A stretch of 7,836 nucleotides of DNA from Clostridia bacterium. Its GTDB lineage: Bacteria; Bacillota; Clostridia; Peptostreptococcales; Anaerovoracaceae. Every line of letters starts with the position of its first letter. Within the stretch, counting starts at the first letter, position 1. The position numbers and the translations under genes were made by a program. Under the pieces are notes generated by a model. It did not search any database, was not told where the DNA came from, and worked only from the letters and a program-made list of their open reading frames with translations. The stretch spans positions 1 through 7,836 of the forward strand of contig JAIKZT010000119.1 in the NCBI GenBank assembly GCA_024682015.1, read 5' to 3'. Positions 6,301 through 7,836 of the stretch are shown piece by piece.

Positions 6301-6306
6301 ATTATA
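6301..6306 (-). promoter_or_regulatory. -10 element of the PAP2 operon promoter
   Basis: A perfect TATAAT lies on the minus strand 19 nt before the PAP2 start codon. The -35 at the best spacing (GTGCAA, 17 nt upstream) is poor, so the promoter may need an activator or be weak. The predicted start, near 6294, leaves a leader of about 13 nt that contains the GAGG ribosome site. Confidence 0.5.
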
Positions 6307-6334
6307 CTATGTTTTCATGGTTTTTGCACCGCCT

Positions 6335-6385
6335 CTTCGGCAGGCTCAGGGGGCGTTGCGGCAGCAGGCGCCGGGAGCCCCGAAG
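6335..6385. repeat. Imperfect inverted repeat between divergent promoters
   Basis: CTTCGG-CA-GGCTC (6335-6347) is complementary to GAGCC-CCGAAG (6375-6385), giving 11 pairs with a two-base bulge around a 27-nt GC-rich centre. It lies between the PAP2 operon -10 and the K+ channel -35. It could be an operator or a transcribed hairpin remnant, or chance in GC-rich sequence. Confidence 0.35.
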
Positions 6386-6397
6386 CGCCATCCAGCC

Positions 6398-6426
6398 TTG
6401 CAAACGGTCCCCCGGCGTAGTATTCT
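6398..6426 (+). promoter_or_regulatory. Promoter for the K+ channel-asparaginase operon
   Basis: The -35 TTGCAA (6398-6403), a 17-nt spacer and the -10 TATTCT (6421-6426) form a reasonable sigma-A-type promoter. The predicted transcript start, about 6431-6434, is only two to five bases before the ATG at 6436, so the message would carry almost no leader. Confidence 0.5.
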
Positions 6427-6435
6427 AAAGATGCT

Positions 6436-7440
6436 ATGGGCACATCAAAACTAACACAATCGAAGAAAGACAGTTTTAAGAAACGCGTGTTCGAGGTCAT
6501 CCAGATCAGCAACGTTTCCGATACGCCAAGCCGCCTGTTCGACGACGTCCTCATCGTCGTCATCCTCGTGAACATCGTGCTGATGTTCCTCGAAACGTTC
6601 GACCGTTTCGAGCCCTACCGGGGCCTCATAGACGCGCTGGAAGCGGTCACGATCGGCTTCTTCTGCATCGAATACGCACTGCGCATCTGGACGGCCGACA
6701 AGCTGTACCCGGAGGAAAAGAGCCATGCGGCAGCGGCCTGGCGCTTCATCCGCTCGTTCGACGGCATCGTGGAACTGCTCACGATCCTGCCGTTCTTCTT
6801 CCTGAGCGGCTTCGTCGTGTTCCGCATGCTGCGCGTCGTGCGCATCCTGCACCTGTTCCGCATCAACCAGGCGTTCGACTCGTTCAACGTCATCACGTCC
6901 GTCCTGTACGACAAGCGCAACCAGATCGCATCGTCCTGCTTCATCATCGTCGTGCTCATGCTCGCCTCTTCGCTGTGCATGTACAGCGCCGAGCATGAAG
7001 CGCAGCCGGCGGCATTCCAGAACGCGTTTTCCGGCATCTGGTGGAGCATGTCCACGATCTTCACGGTCGGTTACGGCGACATCAGCCCCATCACGACCGT
7101 TGGGAGGCTCATGGGCATCGTCATTTCGTTCCTGGGCGTGGGCGTCGTAGCCATCCCGACCGGCATCATCTCCGCGGGCTTCGTGGAGCGCTACACGGAA
7201 ATGCAGGCCAGCGAGGAATCCCACGACCTGAACATCCACACCGTCATCGTCGACATGGACAGCAAGTGGATCGGAAAGAGCGCGAAGGAGATCGAGGAGA
7301 CCGACGGCATCGCCATCCTGCTGGCCAAGAGGGGCAGCGCGAAGATCATGCCTTCGGACGATTACCGCGTGGCCATGGGCGACGCGCTGGCCGTGCACCG
7401 CATCAATGCCCTGAAGGACGTCGAAAAGGAAAGGAGCTGA
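6436..7440 (+). CDS. Voltage-gated-type K+ channel with RCK C-terminal domain
   Basis: This 334-residue protein has the six-transmembrane plan of voltage-gated potassium channels. S1 lies near 36-54, S2 near 68-84 and S3 near 107-124. An S4-like segment, FRMLRVVRILHLFR (129-142), has arginines at 130, 133, 136 and 142. S5 is near 163-183, the pore helix near 195-209, the K+ selectivity filter TVGYGD at 210-215, and S6 near 222-247. The cytoplasmic tail (266-323), HTVIVDMDSKWIGKSAKEIE to GDALAVHRI, looks like a TrkA-C/RCK-C ligand-sensing domain, without a full Rossmann RCK-N domain. It should be a tetrameric channel in the inner membrane controlling K+ flow. No ribosome binding site precedes the ATG, and the promoter lies directly upstream. 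No other in-frame ATG occurs before S1; the GTG at 6487 would remove 17 residues. The asparaginase gene follows after three bases. Confidence 0.93.
   Translation: MGTSKLTQSKKDSFKKRVFEVIQISNVSDTPSRLFDDVLIVVILVNIVLMFLETFDRFEPYRGLIDALEAVTIGFFCIEYALRIWTADKLYPEEKSHAAAAWRFIRSFDGIVELLTILPFFFLSGFVVFRMLRVVRILHLFRINQAFDSFNVITSVLYDKRNQIASSCFIIVVLMLASSLCMYSAEHEAQPAAFQNAFSGIWWSMSTIFTVGYGDISPITTVGRLMGIVISFLGVGVVAIPTGIISAGFVERYTEMQASEESHDLNIHTVIVDMDSKWIGKSAKEIEETDGIAILLAKRGSAKIMPSDDYRVAMGDALAVHRINALKDVEKERS
7431..7436 (+). promoter_or_regulatory. Ribosome binding site of the asparaginase gene inside the channel gene
   Basis: AAGGAG lies in the last codons of the channel gene, seven bases before the ATG at 7444. 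It fixes the asparaginase start and implies that the two genes are translationally linked. Confidence 0.85.
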
Positions 7441-7443
7441 CGC

Positions 7444-7836
7444 ATGAAGAAGATCCTCATCCTCAATACGGGCGGCACGATCGGCATGACCCGCACAGAC
7501 AAAGGCTACATGCCGGACCGGGCGTTCTTCCGCAAGGCCCTGCTGAACATGGACTCCCTGCGCGCGCCAGGCATGCCCGCCTGGGATCTCGCGGAGACGG
7601 ACGAACTGCTGGATTCCTCCAACATGACGGTCCGGGACTGGAACGAGATCGCGGAAAAGATCGCTCAGCGCTACGAAGACTACGACGGCTTCGTAGTGCT
7701 GCACGGCACGGATACCATGGCCTACACCGCCTCCGCGCTGTCCTTCATGCTGGAGGGGCTGACCAAACCCGTCGTGCTGACAGGGTCACAGATCCCCTTG
7801 TGCGAACTGCGCAGCGACGGGCGCGACAACCTGATC
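7444..7836 (+). CDS. ansA: Type I L-asparaginase, N-terminal part (cut by window edge)
   Basis: The first 131 codons are present and the gene continues past the right edge. TGGTIGM (9-15) carries the first catalytic threonine (T12). HGTDTMAYTASAL (87-99) holds the second catalytic pair (T89 and D90), and PVVLTGSQIPL (109-119) is typical of the family. L-asparaginase hydrolyses L-asparagine to aspartate and ammonia. There is no signal peptide, and the N terminus goes straight into the first beta strand (KKILILNTGGT), which points to the cytoplasmic type I enzyme (AnsA) rather than the periplasmic type II. The related amidotransferase subunit GatD is possible but less likely, because it carries an extra N-terminal domain. 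The start lies three bases after the stop of the K+ channel gene. The C-terminal catalytic lysine region lies outside the window. Confidence 0.9.
   Translation, partial: MKKILILNTGGTIGMTRTDKGYMPDRAFFRKALLNMDSLRAPGMPAWDLAETDELLDSSNMTVRDWNEIAEKIAQRYEDYDGFVVLHGTDTMAYTASALSFMLEGLTKPVVLTGSQIPLCELRSDGRDNLI

Noticed and set aside
6145..6420. A small plus-strand open reading frame across the divergent intergenic region
   Set aside because: Half of it is antisense to PAP2 and the rest covers the promoter region of the channel gene; no ribosome site or family resemblance.
6451..7704. A 417-codon minus-strand open reading frame
   Set aside because: It is antisense to the K+ channel and asparaginase genes; its Asp/Glu/Val/Arg/His-rich translation is typical of a shadow frame.
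1..7836. CRISPR arrays, insertion sequences, phage genes or attachment sites, including integration at the tRNA-Gly gene
   Set aside because: No direct repeat array, transposase or integrase motif was seen, and no second copy of the tRNA 3' end occurs nearby; the genes have similar composition throughout.

Overview
The window looks like ordinary chromosomal DNA from a GC-rich Gram-positive anaerobe, most likely a member of the Bacillota (Clostridia or a relative). I base this on a tRNA gene that encodes its own CCA end, strong AGGAGG-type ribosome binding sites, T-tract hairpin terminators, and the family flavour of the metallo-beta-lactamase-fold RNase, DUF1232 protein and PAP2 protein. The lineage is an inference; no species marker is present. 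No mobile element, CRISPR array or phage gene is visible.

Layout. (1) Positions 1-1936, minus strand: a beta-CASP metallo-hydrolase (putative RNase) followed 15 nt later by a uridine kinase gene cut by the window edge. (2) Positions 1990-2166: a compact control region in which the promoter of the RNase gene and the promoter of a tRNA-Gly(CCC) gene point away from each other and share -35 bases, followed by the tRNA and its terminator. (3) Positions 2164-3158, plus strand: a single gene joining a DUF1232 (YkvA-like) segment to a region resembling the L-2-amino-thiazoline-4-carboxylate hydrolase family. A 13-bp perfect hairpin then serves as terminator for this gene and for the convergent operon. 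(4) Positions 3239-6306, minus strand: a three-gene operon transcribed as PAP2 phosphatase, PlsC-like acyltransferase with a zinc ribbon, then a tartrate/D-malate dehydrogenase-family enzyme. (5) Positions 6398-7836, plus strand: a six-transmembrane voltage-gated-type K+ channel with an RCK C-terminal domain, tightly coupled to a type I L-asparaginase that runs off the window.

How the genes may work together. The PAP2 and PlsC proteins both handle phosphatidate-type or lipid-phosphate substrates, so membrane lipid turnover is a reasonable shared theme; the dehydrogenase does not obviously belong to it. Channel and asparaginase share a message, but no functional link is evident from sequence. 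The RNase and uridine kinase would fit RNA decay and pyrimidine salvage.

Most of the window is familiar housekeeping and accessory metabolism. I do not see a complete new system. The items most worth a second look are the DUF1232/ATC-hydrolase-like fusion, the zinc-ribbon acyltransferase, the coiled-coil tail on the RNase, the overlapping divergent promoters beside the tRNA, and the apparently leaderless K+ channel gene.
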